This document shows positions 13,345 through 23,326 of a stretch of DNA of 42,392 nt, piece after piece. A program made the position numbers and the translations under genes. The notes beneath the pieces were generated by a model. It saw nothing but the letters and a program-made list of their open reading frames with translations, was not told the origin of the DNA and ran no database searches. This DNA comes from Ciborinia camelliae (Eukaryota > Ascomycota > Leotiomycetes > Helotiales > Sclerotiniaceae): assembly GCA_025890175.1 (NCBI GenBank), contig JANPYM010000008.1, positions 1 to 42,392 on the forward strand, read 5' to 3'. Position 1 is the first letter of the stretch. Every line of letters starts with the position of its first letter.

Positions 13345-13962
13345 AGTGCCCCCCTGTCAAAATCGGCCTCTGGGGGCACTGGCCTAACAAAAAAAGCAAA
13401 AAAGTCCGTAGAATAATAATTAGACTAATACCTCCTTATCAAAATAATACTATCCCATATAATATTTAATCTTAATACTTTTTAACTTTTTTTCAATCTT
13501 TTTCAAATTAATATTAATCAATTAATAAAATAAATAATTTAAATCTAATTTTATATATTAATTTATTAATTAAAATATTATATAGTTAACTTTTAAATTT
13601 TTTAAAATAATCAAGATTTTATTGAATTTGACTTATTGGCCTATTATAATTTTTTTGTTAAGCCAATGCCCCCTTATCAAAATCGGCCTCTAAGGGCACT
13701 GGCCTAACAAAAAAAGCAAAAAAGTCCGTAGAATAATAATTAGTATTATATATAATTTAAATCTAATTTTATATATCAATTTATTAATTAAAATAATATA
13801 TAACTAATTTTTGAATTTTTCAAAAATATTAATATTTCGTTGAATTTGATTTATTAACCTATAATAATTTTTTTGTTAGACCAATATTTCTTTATTAAAA
13901 TCAACCTTTAAAAGCATTGGCCTAACAAAAAAAGCAAAAAAGTTCGTAGAATAATAGTTAGT
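13345..13962. repeat. Three direct copies of a palindromic repeat
   Basis: Copies lie at 13345-13423, 13651-13743 and 13869-13962, with A/T-rich spacers that are also related to each other. Each has inverted arms around a short loop. In copy 1, AGTGCCCCC at 13345 pairs perfectly with GGGGGCACT at 13372-13380. In copies 2 and 3 the arms extend to TTTTTTTGTTA...TAACAAAAAAA. Each is followed by the shared tail GCAAAAAAGT(C/T)CGTAGAATAATA. Copy 3 shows the same text with C-to-T and G-to-A changes. These could be ends of a transposon or LTR family, but no coding part is nearby. Confidence 0.75.
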
Positions 13963-14044
13963 TAGGCACTAGGCTACTAATGCCTATTACGCCTATATAG
14001 TTTATCTCTTTCTACACTCTCTTAACTAGAACGTTAATAATACA

Positions 14045-14460
14045 ACATAGAATTCATACCATACTATTGCTGACCACCTTCTTCCCGCATATGCGTGTGT
14101 TCATACCCCCTGGTGTGAACCGACAGTAGATAACTCTAAATAAATCTAATCTGAAAGAGAGTATTTCAAACTTGGTTCGAAAGATTCTAATTAGAGTCTA
14201 TTCGAATACGAGATGGATGCATTCTTTAGAATATAAAATTAAAAGTTTTTTTTTATATTTCGAATCTTTATACAAGGTTCTCAGATTCAATCCGAGTTTT
14301 ACGGCAATGTAGACGATGAAGGAGATAGGTTGCTATTGTTTACACTCTCTTCTACTTTACATCAATAATAATACTAATAATTCATACCCATACTATTACT
14401 AGCCATCTATTACCACTACACATGTGTTCATTCTGAATCAACCGACAGTTCTATTACTTT
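14045..14460. repeat. Degraded pair of about 100-bp direct repeats
   Basis: About 14051-14130 (ATTCATACCATACTATTGCT through GAACCGACAGT) resembles about 14381-14450 (ATTCATACCCATACTATTAC through CAACCGACAGT). Both are preceded by ACACTCTCTT motifs at a matching spacing of about 330 bp. Copy 1 contains a hairpin, GTTCATACC then GGTGTGAAC, with one C/T mismatch; copy 2 has lost it. This lies between the AT desert and the 3' end of the HNH gene. Confidence 0.55.
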
Positions 14461-14538
14461 TACTTCATTTCACTTCACTTCACTACTGTAAATCTCTAAT
14501 CATAAACCAATAAACTCACTCAACCAACCTATCAAAAC

Positions 14539-16035
14539 CTATAAAACCCTTCTAAAAAATCTAACGGCATCATTACTTGTAGCCCTAGGACCCCAACGCC
14601 ATGATGATGATGTGGAAGATGTGGAAGATGTCGAGATTCTTTCGACCTTTTCGACTTTCGAGGGCGCTTCGGGTGCTTCGACTTTCGAGAGTGTTTCGAC
14701 GCGAATCGATTCCTCGGAATTCTGAGCAGGAGGGGGAGAAGGGTATGCGTTATCGTTTTGCTTTCCGGGAATGACCTTTGGGATCTCCTGGTCTTCTGAT
14801 ATTGGAGCTACCACATCGTTCTGCTCCCTCGCCTGTCGTATAGATTGAGTTCGACCACGAGGTTCCTTTTCATATTGTCTTTGTTGTGTTGAGACGTCTC
14901 GATCTCGACTTTGACTACCGGCAGACCCAGATGGAGGGTTCTGTTCCTGTTCCTGTTGATCCGGCATTGAATCCTTCCTCTCTTGCCCATGCCCTTGCTC
15001 GCTTTCCTCATCCTCACCCTCACTACTCGTATCTTCGCCAGTCAATACCACCTCCTCACTATATACATCCTGCAATTGTCTCAATCCCTCCCTCACATCT
15101 CTTGGCACCCCTTTCAAATTCAAATTTCCCAAAATCCCTATGGCTTTATGCAACGCTGCCATCGGAGACCCTACCCATGATTTCCTCGCTCCATATTCAC
15201 TCTCTCCTGGAGTGAAGGCTGGTCTGCCTATATATGTTGGTAGAAAATCCTTCAACACAATGCGCGTGTATAGTCCTCCCATTTCCGCACCTTCTATGCC
15301 TTGACTCAATTGGTGATGTTGATACGTTTGAGCGGTAGGACATATGCGTGCTGGGATGGTGTGATCTTCGGAGTGACGGGCCAATCTGCGTCGACGCTTA
15401 CGATCCTCGATTTCGAAGTTATGGAAATAGGAAAGGTCGGTGGGCAGAAAGAAGAAGGAAGGAGTATACATGTGATCGTAGTTGGTATGACAGGTACCGC
15501 AGAGAGCGACGGCATTTCTCGAGGATTGTTTCGAGGGAATGTCGATTAAATTTTCTTCGAGGGCGACTTTGAACTGAAAGGAGATGGAGGGTTAGAGTTG
15601 AGAATGATGAATGAATGAATGAATGAATGAATCTTAGGTACTTACAATACTATCCCGACTCCCAATAACATGACATATATCAACAGGACTCGCACCACAA
15701 TGCCAACATTTATTACCATACCTCTCTCTTATTTCATCTTTCGTATGTACGCTGAAATCCGAATTATTTGATTTGCGACTTGGGCAGCGACGAGTATCAT
15801 CATCGCCGGTATCTGCCAGGGAACGTTTACGTTTGGATACTGGAGATGAAGTTCCTGATGAGGCTTCGGAGAGAGATTCGAAGTTGTTGTTGTCGTTGTT
15901 ATTGTTATTGTTGTTGTTGTTGATGATTGAGGAGGAGGAGGAGGAGAAGCTTTTTGCTCGCATTGGTTGAGATGCTGATGCTGATGCTGATGCTAATGCT
16001 GATGCTGCTGGTGGTGGTGGTGGAGGTGGATTCAT
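14539..16035 (-). CDS. HNH_2-type (fungal) nuclease-domain protein
   Basis: Two exons, 15646-16035 and 14539-15573, joined over a 72-nt GTAAGT...TTTCAG intron that contains an ATGA/TCAT repeat; the product is 474 aa. Residues 1-85 are low complexity: a proline run, Ala-Ser repeats, a serine run and an asparagine run. The nuclease-like core spans about residues 100-180. Metal-type cysteine pairs are C110/C113 and C155/C158, with CHV (H122), N150 ahead of ALCGTCH (H159), and then a conserved-looking FFFLPTDLSYFHNFE segment typical of fungal HNH_2 proteins. The splice junction falls inside this domain and restores it, which supports the model. The C-terminal 200 residues are charged and Ser/Gln-rich without a recognised domain. 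Substrate and role are unknown; such proteins are common and mostly uncharacterised in ascomycetes. The frame is intact. The start is the first ATG of the open frame. Confidence 0.85.
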
Positions 16036-16351
16036 GATGGAATGAATTATTTAGGTTTAGATTACAAAGACTGTCGAGGTGATTCACTTTAACCCGAAGT
16101 ATTAAAAGAGGTAACCCAAAGATCAGCCCAGCCTTATAGTGATGATGATAAGAACGAGACGATAACGAGACGATAACGAGACGATAACGAGATGATAACA
16201 ATTACCACATCCATCATGTGACTCCAGCAGGGCATTTCTTATCTAATCTATAGCCTCGGTCAAAATCAACATCTGAATACCTATCGGAATATCGGAATAT
16301 CGGAATATCGGAATATCGAAATCAATAGGCAGCAGTATAGCAATATAATGA
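16036..16351. promoter_or_regulatory. Short divergent intergenic region with two minisatellites
   Basis: Separates the HNH gene (minus) from the next gene (plus), so it probably holds both promoters. Contains an 11-bp repeat of CGAGACGATAA type (about four units, 16153-16199) and an 8-bp repeat of ATCGGAAT type (about 16282-16320). No clear TATA element. A missing first exon of the plus-strand gene could also lie here. Confidence 0.45.
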
Positions 16352-17337
16352 TATTGGATTGTGGAGGATCTTTTGGGACCGCTTGGGTGTGGGAGTGAGA
16401 AGTTCAATGTGGGTGGTAGTGGTAATGTTAAGGTTCAGAGGTAAGTAACTCATCCATTCCATCTCATCTAATCTGATCCCATCCCATCTCCTTCATCACT
16501 TTCATCATATCCAAAATCTCCGAATACTTAGGGTTAACTAACATTCCTCCCCATCAATCCATAGAATTATCAAATTCCTCGCCGAAAACGATACATATTC
16601 CTCCGCCGTCAAATCTGAACTAACCATCTCCATCCAACAGAAATCCTTCTACTTTGCCATTTTAGTCTTGAAAGAACGACCATATCCACATCCACATCCA
16701 TATCTACATTCACATCAACATCAACCATCTCAACATCCTATACAAATGGAAGAGGAAGGGGGAGGAGGAGGAGGAGAAGATGCGGATCCCATTGGAGAAA
16801 TCACCTTGGTGGAACTTTATACATTATTTTGCATGGCAAGAAACCAAGCATGGGCGCAGCCGAATCGTGATATTCTTGAGGTACGTACATATCTCTCCTT
16901 CTTTCCCCTTCTCCCTTCTCTCCTCCTCTTCTTTCTTTCCACCCCACCTCATCCCCCCATCCAACCCCCCAAATTAACCCCCTTCCCCTTCCGCTTAGGT
17001 CCGCATCCTAACAATCTATTCGGGCTGGACACGCATCCTAACCTGCACTACAACACCTCAATACATTCACTCCATCACCCACGGGTCCGGAACCTCACCT
17101 ATCGGATCAGCGCTAAAGATATCGCAAACGCCATGGATGGATTTTACGTGTTTGGATAGGGTGGTGTGGATTTTGATGTTTGTGCTTGATGGAGTGGAGC
17201 TGGGTGGGGGGGATGAGGAGAGAGAATTGAAATCGCAGACAAAATGTGAATCGAGAGAGAGAAAGAGAAAGAGGGAGAGGGAGAAGAAGGGGAAGAGAGG
17301 GTGTAAGGAGAATGAAAGAAAAGAAAAGAAAAGGTAG
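16352..17337 (+). CDS. Unrecognised three-exon protein, 5' end unresolved
   Basis: Exons 16352-16440, 16565-16880 and 16999-17337, joined by introns of 124 nt (GTAAGT...CATAG) and 118 nt (GTACGT...TTAG). The junctions keep one frame throughout. The exon 2 product has a hydrophobic stretch (ELTISIQQKSFYFAILVLKE), a His/Pro-rich and Glu/Gly-rich insert, then ELYTLFCMARNQAWAQPNRD. Exon 3 gives a hydrophobic segment (CLDRVVWILMFVLDG) and ends in a long Lys/Arg/Glu tail. I do not recognise a family. The open frame of exon 1 runs back to a TGA at 16349 without an ATG. The ATG at 16348 is in another frame and stops quickly. A short upstream exon or a damaged 5' end is therefore likely. That the frame survives two introns argues that it is or recently was a real gene. 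Confidence 0.55.
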
Positions 17338-18668
17338 AGAGTAAAGAGTAATAATAATAGGAATATAAATAGAAATAATAATGAATTCGAAGAATCAAGT
17401 TTAATTTTAAAGGACTAGGGTTTATTATAAATTATATATAATAATATTAAGAAATGTTATTTTTAAAAGATAGTTATTTAAAAGTTATATTTAATTAAGT
17501 ATAAATCGTAAAAGTCTATACACCTACAATCTAAATAAATATAAATCTTAAAGATCTATATATTCTAAATATCTAAATAATTATAAATAACAAAGATTTA
17601 TTAGAACAATTATAATTGAATCGCAAACTAAACTATATCGATTTTTAATATCAATAACCTTTAACTTATGTTTATCTATCTAGTTCTTCATCAATTCACT
17701 ATTAGACTTGTATAGAGGTTGGAAGAGTAAGTAATGTAAAACATTATTTCGCTGTTTTTTGGATTTTTAATATCGTTTTAAAAAAATTATCTAAATAATC
17801 AACTCTTCCCCTTCAAAATTCCATTTTTCGATTATTTTAATAATTTTTATAATTTTAATAATTTAAAGATTTTGATAGGTTTTAATAAGTTTTAATAAAT
17901 TGTAAATAAATTTAAAATAACATTTTAATATAAAAAATTAATAATTTTAATAATTTTTAATAATTTTGCTAATAAATTTTAAAATTTACAATACTTTTAT
18001 TATCTAAATTTATTTATACAAATTTTCAATTAGTATACCGATATCATTGGTTAAATCTTTACATGTAAAGTCATTTTTGATCATTTTTTGATGTGTTTTA
18101 CAATACTTACCCCATCAACCTCCGTAGGTAGCACTCCTCAATTGATCCGTGCTTCATATTACTCCATCCCCACCAACCTTCCCGTTCCCGTTCCCGTTCC
18201 CGTTCCCGTTCCCGTTCCCGCAATTAATCAATCCACTTCAACCCACTCGGATCTACAACCCACTCGGCCCGGGGATCTAAGATCCACCTAGATTCATTAA
18301 CCTCGATCCACTTCAATCTAGATTCTCTTCAAGACCTCCTTCATATTCAATATACAGTAAGAGAATAATGATGATGATGTAATTCAGCCTTATGCTTTCT
18401 ATCTACCTAGGGTTAGGGTTACCTCTGTCTACTATTTTGATAAATGATCGATTTATGAGATCTCTAATACCTGGTAAGTAGTACTTAGATATACATATTA
18501 ACTAAGCTAAGTCATCCATTCATTCATCTATCTATCTATTTATTATCTTTACTTTACCAGTATCTTAGGGGATACTGATGCTAGTACATCTGACATGTCA
18601 ATCAATCATCACCACCATCAATAATCGCACTACCCAACTGTGCGAAAACAACAAAGACGACGAAAATA
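17338..18668. other. Intergenic region, locally AT-rich
   Basis: Holds 3' flank of the upstream gene, an A/T-rich middle (about 17400-18080), a CCCGTT microsatellite, and presumably the promoter of the phosphotransferase-like gene. A short open frame at 18088-18291 is largely the translated microsatellite. Two telomere-like TTAGGG units occur at about 18410-18420, too few to mean anything. No gene supported. Confidence 0.6.
18179..18222. repeat. CCCGTT hexamer microsatellite
   Basis: Six to seven uninterrupted CCCGTT units. Confidence 0.9.
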
Positions 18669-21542
18669 ATGACCGATAAACATCCCCTCAATCCCACCAC
18701 CACCACCTCCTCCTCCTCCACAACAACCACCACCACCACCACCCTCTTCAATCTTCCCGCTCTCCTAAACCTCTGTCGTCATCTTCGGGATGGAATCGAT
18801 TGTGCATGCGCTGTACATCCGCAGACACGAACACAGGGACAGACAGCGACTCAGAAAGAAGGGCAGACATATACACAGGAGCAAAGGAAAGAACATCTAC
18901 AGACACACGAACAAAGACAAAACTTAAGGCTAGCTGTTCAGTGCGGTAGTAGTCATTTTATAGTGGAGGTAAGGTTTGTGGATGGGGTGGAGTGGGTTTT
19001 CGGTGGCCGAGGGGGGAGGAGATGGGTGAGGTGGGTGAGGTGGGCTTGGTGAGGGGTAAGAAGAGGGAGAGGGGGGATGAGGATGATGAGGAGAGGATTA
19101 ATAAGAGGGTGAGGGGGGTGGAGGAAGAGGAGCAAAGGGAAAAGGAGGGGGAGCAGCGACCGAAAGGGAATAAGAGACTGAGAGAGATGGAAGAAGATCA
19201 AGAGGAGGAGCCGCAGAGAAATAAAAGGCAAAGACAGATGAAGTACGAAGAAGATGAGATTCAGGGCAAGCAGAGTCAAAAACAGATGGAAGAGGAAGAG
19301 GAAGAGGAAGAGGATGAGGAGGAAGATGAAATGCATGAGATGGAAATGGAAAGGAAAATCCAAGAACAATTGATGAGGGATCTTTTGGAGAGTGAAGTTG
19401 CTACAATGAAGTTTATCAAAGAGAATAGTAAGATTCCTGTTCCGGAGATTTATGATCATTGGTATGTATATAATTTCATTCTAAATCAATCTCAATATCG
19501 ATATCAATGTCTATCTCAATATCATTCTCAACCTCAACCTCAATCTCAACCTCAATCTCCAAACCAAATAACTAACATCATCAACCTCTCTCCTACAGTT
19601 CCACCTCTTCCAATCCCATCGGAGTACCATTCATCCTCATGAGCAAAGCACCCGGTATTCCATTAAGTAATTACGCTTGGAATAACGAGCCTTCTCCTTC
19701 CCCTCCTCCTTCATCTATACGAAAACATCGCAATGGAATTCGCAAACCCAAACCTGTCTTATCGAAATCTCACAAGGAAAAGATCATGCGTCAACTAGGG
19801 AATATTAGGAGGGAATTGGCAAATTTGACGTTTAAAGGGATTGGAAGTTTGTTTTTGGTGAAGAAGGATTGTGAGTCGAGGGATTCGGGTTTGAGTGTGA
19901 AGATGAATGATGATGGTAGGGATTTTGAGACTGAGACTGAGACTTCGATTCCAATTCCAATGTCCTCAACTTCTCAAGCTTCTTCTTCTTCACCGGACAA
20001 CTCATCAAATAGCTCACAGTTATCAACCTCCCCCCCCCATTCTCTTCATCTTCTCCCCCCTCCAAACCCAACAACAACAACATCTCCCACTACCAACTCA
20101 CCACCTGTCTCTCCCCGCCCCTGACCTGGTATTCCCGGCCGCTCATGATGCCCCCACTTTCCCGCTCAGCATATCCCACCGCCACATCATACTACCAAGC
20201 CGTGCTTCTCGCGTACGAATACCACATCACCGAACTACCACTCACGCCTCATTGTTTCCTGGCGCCGATTCCACACGTTGATGAATTTCTTCCCGGACGG
20301 GATGGGATGAGGGATTGGAGACGCGCGGTGGAGAGATGGAATGATTATTGTGTGGTTGGACAGAAGATTGATGGGGCGGGGAATCGGGGGGATTATTGGG
20401 TTTTGGGGAGGTTGTTGGGGGAGGTGATGAGGGGTGGGAGGGAGAGGGAGAGGGAGAGGGAGTGTTTTGAAGTTGGGGGGGAGGAGGTGTGGGGTCTTTT
20501 GATGGGGAGGAGGAGGAAGGGGAAGGGGGGTGGAGATGGAAATGATTATGGTTATGGTCGAGGTCAAAATAACGAGGAGCAAAGTTCCATTCAGACATCT
20601 ACTACAAAAATATTACCTTCATCACCTTCATCACCTTCATCATCTCATCCTTCTTATCCTTCTTATCATCCTCCTCCTTCCCTCCACCCCTCCCAGCATC
20701 AAGATTCCCAAGCCCAAAAACCCCAATCCCATCAATACCCACTCCACCACCCCGACCTCAGCACAAACAACATCTTCATCGACCCCACCAACTTCAACAT
20801 CGTATCAATCATCGACTGGACGCACGCCAGCACGGTTCCATGGGGAACATTATTAGCTACACCCGGGTTACCTGGGGGTCGAGATGAGGTTGTGGATAGA
20901 GAATTGGAGGGGGCATTTCGGGGGGGTTTTTTGGGCGATGATCAGCGCCAAGGAGAAAAAGAGGAACAAGAAGAAGAAGAAATCTGGAAAAAAGCCAAAC
21001 GTCATTGGTATTTTGATAGATTGGTCACGTTGGACGGAACGAGGGATTTTTATTATTTTCGAAATTTATGTTGGGATTTGATGGAGAGAACAAGATCAAA
21101 TTCGGGTTCGAGTTATGCATTTGCATCTAGATCTAAAAGGGGAGGGCCGTTTCCTTTTCCATTTTCGAATATTTCATATTTATCACCACAAACAGAACCA
21201 CAACCACATGCGATGTCCCCTGTTTCTGTTTCTGCTTCCTTGCCGCTGCAGCTGGAAGAGCAGGAGCAGGAGGAAGGAGGATCCCGAAATGCTACAAATA
21301 TAAATCTCAATCCATTCAACACCGAAACCGAGAGCAAAATAAACACAGCAATCCTCAATCTTCTCCACGATACCCGCACTTCATCATCGTTAACAAGTGA
21401 ATATAACGAGGTGGTGGAATGGTTGAAGGAGGGGGATATGGAGGGGGAGGAAGTGCGAAGATTGGAGAGGGATATGGAGGGGGAGGAAGTGCGAAGATTG
21501 GAGAGGGAGTATTTTGAGGGGAGAGAAGGGGGGGGGGGGTAG
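18669..21542 (+). CDS. APH-family (aminoglycoside phosphotransferase-like) protein with frameshift
   Basis: Proposed exons 18669-19461, 19599-19870 and 20020-21542; about 860 aa. Intron 1 (GTATGT...TACAG, 137 nt) joins IYDH to STSSNPIGVPFILMS. Intron 2 (GTGAGT...CACAG, 149 nt) restores the frame into HYQLTTCLSPPLTWYSRP. Kinase-like landmarks are a GSSHFIVEVRF...DGVEWVF strand pair in the N lobe, SEVATMKFI helix, HPDLSTNN catalytic loop and IIDW metal-binding motif. The plus-strand frame breaks at about 19000, between DGVEWVF and RWPRGEE. One base appears missing in a T run, as a real mutation or an assembly error. Directly after comes an insertion of over 100 residues of Glu/Lys/Arg, absent from usual family members. 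Substrate unknown; fungal members are mostly uncharacterised. A 12-residue tandem duplication lies near the C-terminus. Confidence 0.7.
21435..21506 (+). repeat. Perfect 36-bp tandem duplication (12 codons)
   Basis: Two identical 36-bp units (21435-21470 and 21471-21506), each encoding DMEGEEVRRLER near the C-terminus of the phosphotransferase-like protein. The perfect identity suggests a recent duplication. Confidence 0.9.
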
Positions 21543-21701
21543 AGAGAGAGAAGAGAAAGGGGGAATATTGATTAATAGAAAGATTTGAAGGGGAGTGAAG
21601 AGGGAGAAGGAAGGGGGAGAGAGAGAGAGGGAGAGAAAAAAATAAAAATAAAATAAAAATATTTCTGTCGAGATAACCCCGTGGCAATCATGTAAAGGAT
21701 G

Positions 21702-23290
21702 TTAACTACGTGCCGTACGCTTAGCGCCATTTTCTTTGTCTTTAGAACTGATATCCGCACATGCCCGACCACATCTTTTACTCAAGGGCTCGCCTACTTA
21801 GGGCACAGTGATAGTTGGAGCTACTTCAACATCTGCCACGTTGTTAGAGTCTGAAAGATATTGATAGAACGAGTTGATTAAAATTGGAAGGGGTTGTGCA
21901 TGAAATTTGAATATTTCTTTCGGGGGTGTATGCAGAATATCGATTAGCAACCTCTTAGTGGGATCTTCGGATTCCTGCCCCAATGATAAAAAGTTCAATC
22001 GATAGGTGAGATTCAGTAATTTGAACCCCAAAAAGCGCTTAGGTGCATTCAAGGTCTGCTGTATTGAATTCATATTCTTTTTGGAGGATATGTTAGATGG
22101 GTCAGTGAAATACCTCATAGCGCATAAAGACAACTGCCTGACAGCAATATCAAAGTTGTAATCAAAACTTCCTGTGACTTACGTGAAGGATACCTCGCTA
22201 TCTTGAATATCCAACTTTCCAGTTGTGGTTATATCTTCAGAAAATAAAAATCGAAGACTTTCTCGTAACGTCTTCTAGTCGGGAACAATGCTTTAATCGC
22301 TTTTGCAGCGGGCTCCAGATACCTCAAATCCTTGAATAAGGTAAAGATGCTAGGAATTAAGTAGTCAATGTGATGAATGCGAGTCATGATACTTCTTCGC
22401 TGGCTTTGGTTACGAATGTCAGGAAAGAGATCTCGAGACTTTTCCATTTTCTGTATACATCCGGCATCCAATTTTGAAATTGCCGGTGCCCTCAACTCCG
22501 GAAGTTTCACTGTTTTTTGATCTAACCTTCCCATGAGCTCATGATTGTCCCCCAATATTGTCGACCAAGTTCTTCTGACCATGTCTATATAATTGCTGAT
22601 TTCCTGTATAAAAGAATGGTGAGTGTTGGAATTTCATACTTATTAGAACCAAGTATCGCCTCGTCACATTTGATAGATAAAAATATATGGAATATTCCTT
22701 TGGTTCTCTTATCCAGTTCTATCTACAGTAAGTACAGAAGAAGAATTTGATTTTTCGTTCTTACCTGGTCCGAATAAATCTACTAGCCACCATTAGTCTC
22801 CGGGAGGCAAATAGCTGGCAGCAGCTAGATTTCGATGTTGTCCATAAAGGCAATTCAAATTGATATTAAATGGGATCTCGTACAATGCTGGATTTATCGT
22901 TGAATTGCCCTTGAATTGATTGCTAGTAAGATTGAGATGTGCCAAAATCTGTTGGTATGCAGCATCAGTGATTACGGCAGGAACGCTGCAATCTTTTTCG
23001 TGCTGTAAGCAGCCTTCGGCTGCGAAATCCCGTTTAAGGGCATTAATGATTTTTTCGTCTTTTAGACGGAAAGGATCTGGGAATAGTAATTATGATGTGC
23101 GTATTCGTGTAGTACCTCTGAAGTGAAAAGCTTTTGCTTCCGCGAACTCCTTTTCTAGAGAGGCTAACAAACGAAGTCCAAGTGAATTCATTTTGATTTC
23201 CTTTTCGTCACTATCCAAATTTTTAAAAAAAAATTGATAAAGATGTGGCTCTTCATTTGTCAAATAAAACCTTGTTGGCGCTACCATATA
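21702..23290 (-). pseudogene. DUF3723 family protein, degraded
   Basis: Read on the minus strand, ordered fragments match my knowledge of fungal DUF3723 proteins. They are AKAFHFR...PFRLKDEKIINALKRDF, NCLYGQHRNLAAASYLPPGD, ISNYIDMVRRTW, VKLPELRAPAIS, IDYLIPSIFTLFKDLRYLEP, LSLCAMRYFTDPSNIS, then a tail containing PLSKRCGRACADISSKDKE. Candidate short introns are 23077-23115 (39 nt), 22723-22764 (42 nt) and 22604-22639 (36 nt). Breaks include a TAA at 22793-22795 directly after LPPGD, where the family has Lys or Gln before WW; a frame change near 22240; and stops at 21798-21800 and 21702-21704 that split the tail. Function of the family is unknown. It is one of the gene families repeatedly found in Starship giant transposons. 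Its 5' end lies head to head with, or slightly overlaps, the kinase-like gene. Exact ends are uncertain. Confidence 0.75.
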
Positions 23291-23326
23291 TCCCAAAATA
23301 GCACATCGTGGGTCGTCATCCTATAA

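Noticed and set aside
14808..15549. Several open frames on both strands overlapping the HNH gene
   Set aside because: Shadow frames of the second exon, whose splice junction completes the nuclease-like domain.
18088..18291. Short protein with a Pro-Val repeat
   Set aside because: It is the translated CCCGTT microsatellite with no other support.
18408..18422. Telomeric repeats (GGGTTAGGGTTA)
   Set aside because: Only two units in intergenic DNA; no array or other subtelomeric evidence.
18990..19000. Programmed -1 frameshift at GGGTTTT in the phosphotransferase-like gene
   Set aside because: The heptamer is out of phase with the reading frame (codons are GTT TTC, not GGT TTT), so it does not fit an X XXY YYZ site.
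20030..20040. Frameshift in the run of nine C in the phosphotransferase-like gene
   Set aside because: An intron from GTGAGT (19871) to CACAG (20019) restores the frame and gives family-like sequence, so no indel is needed.
19832..20598. Minus-strand and alternative plus-strand frames inside the phosphotransferase-like gene
   Set aside because: Low-complexity translations of the opposite or shifted frame with no domain signature.
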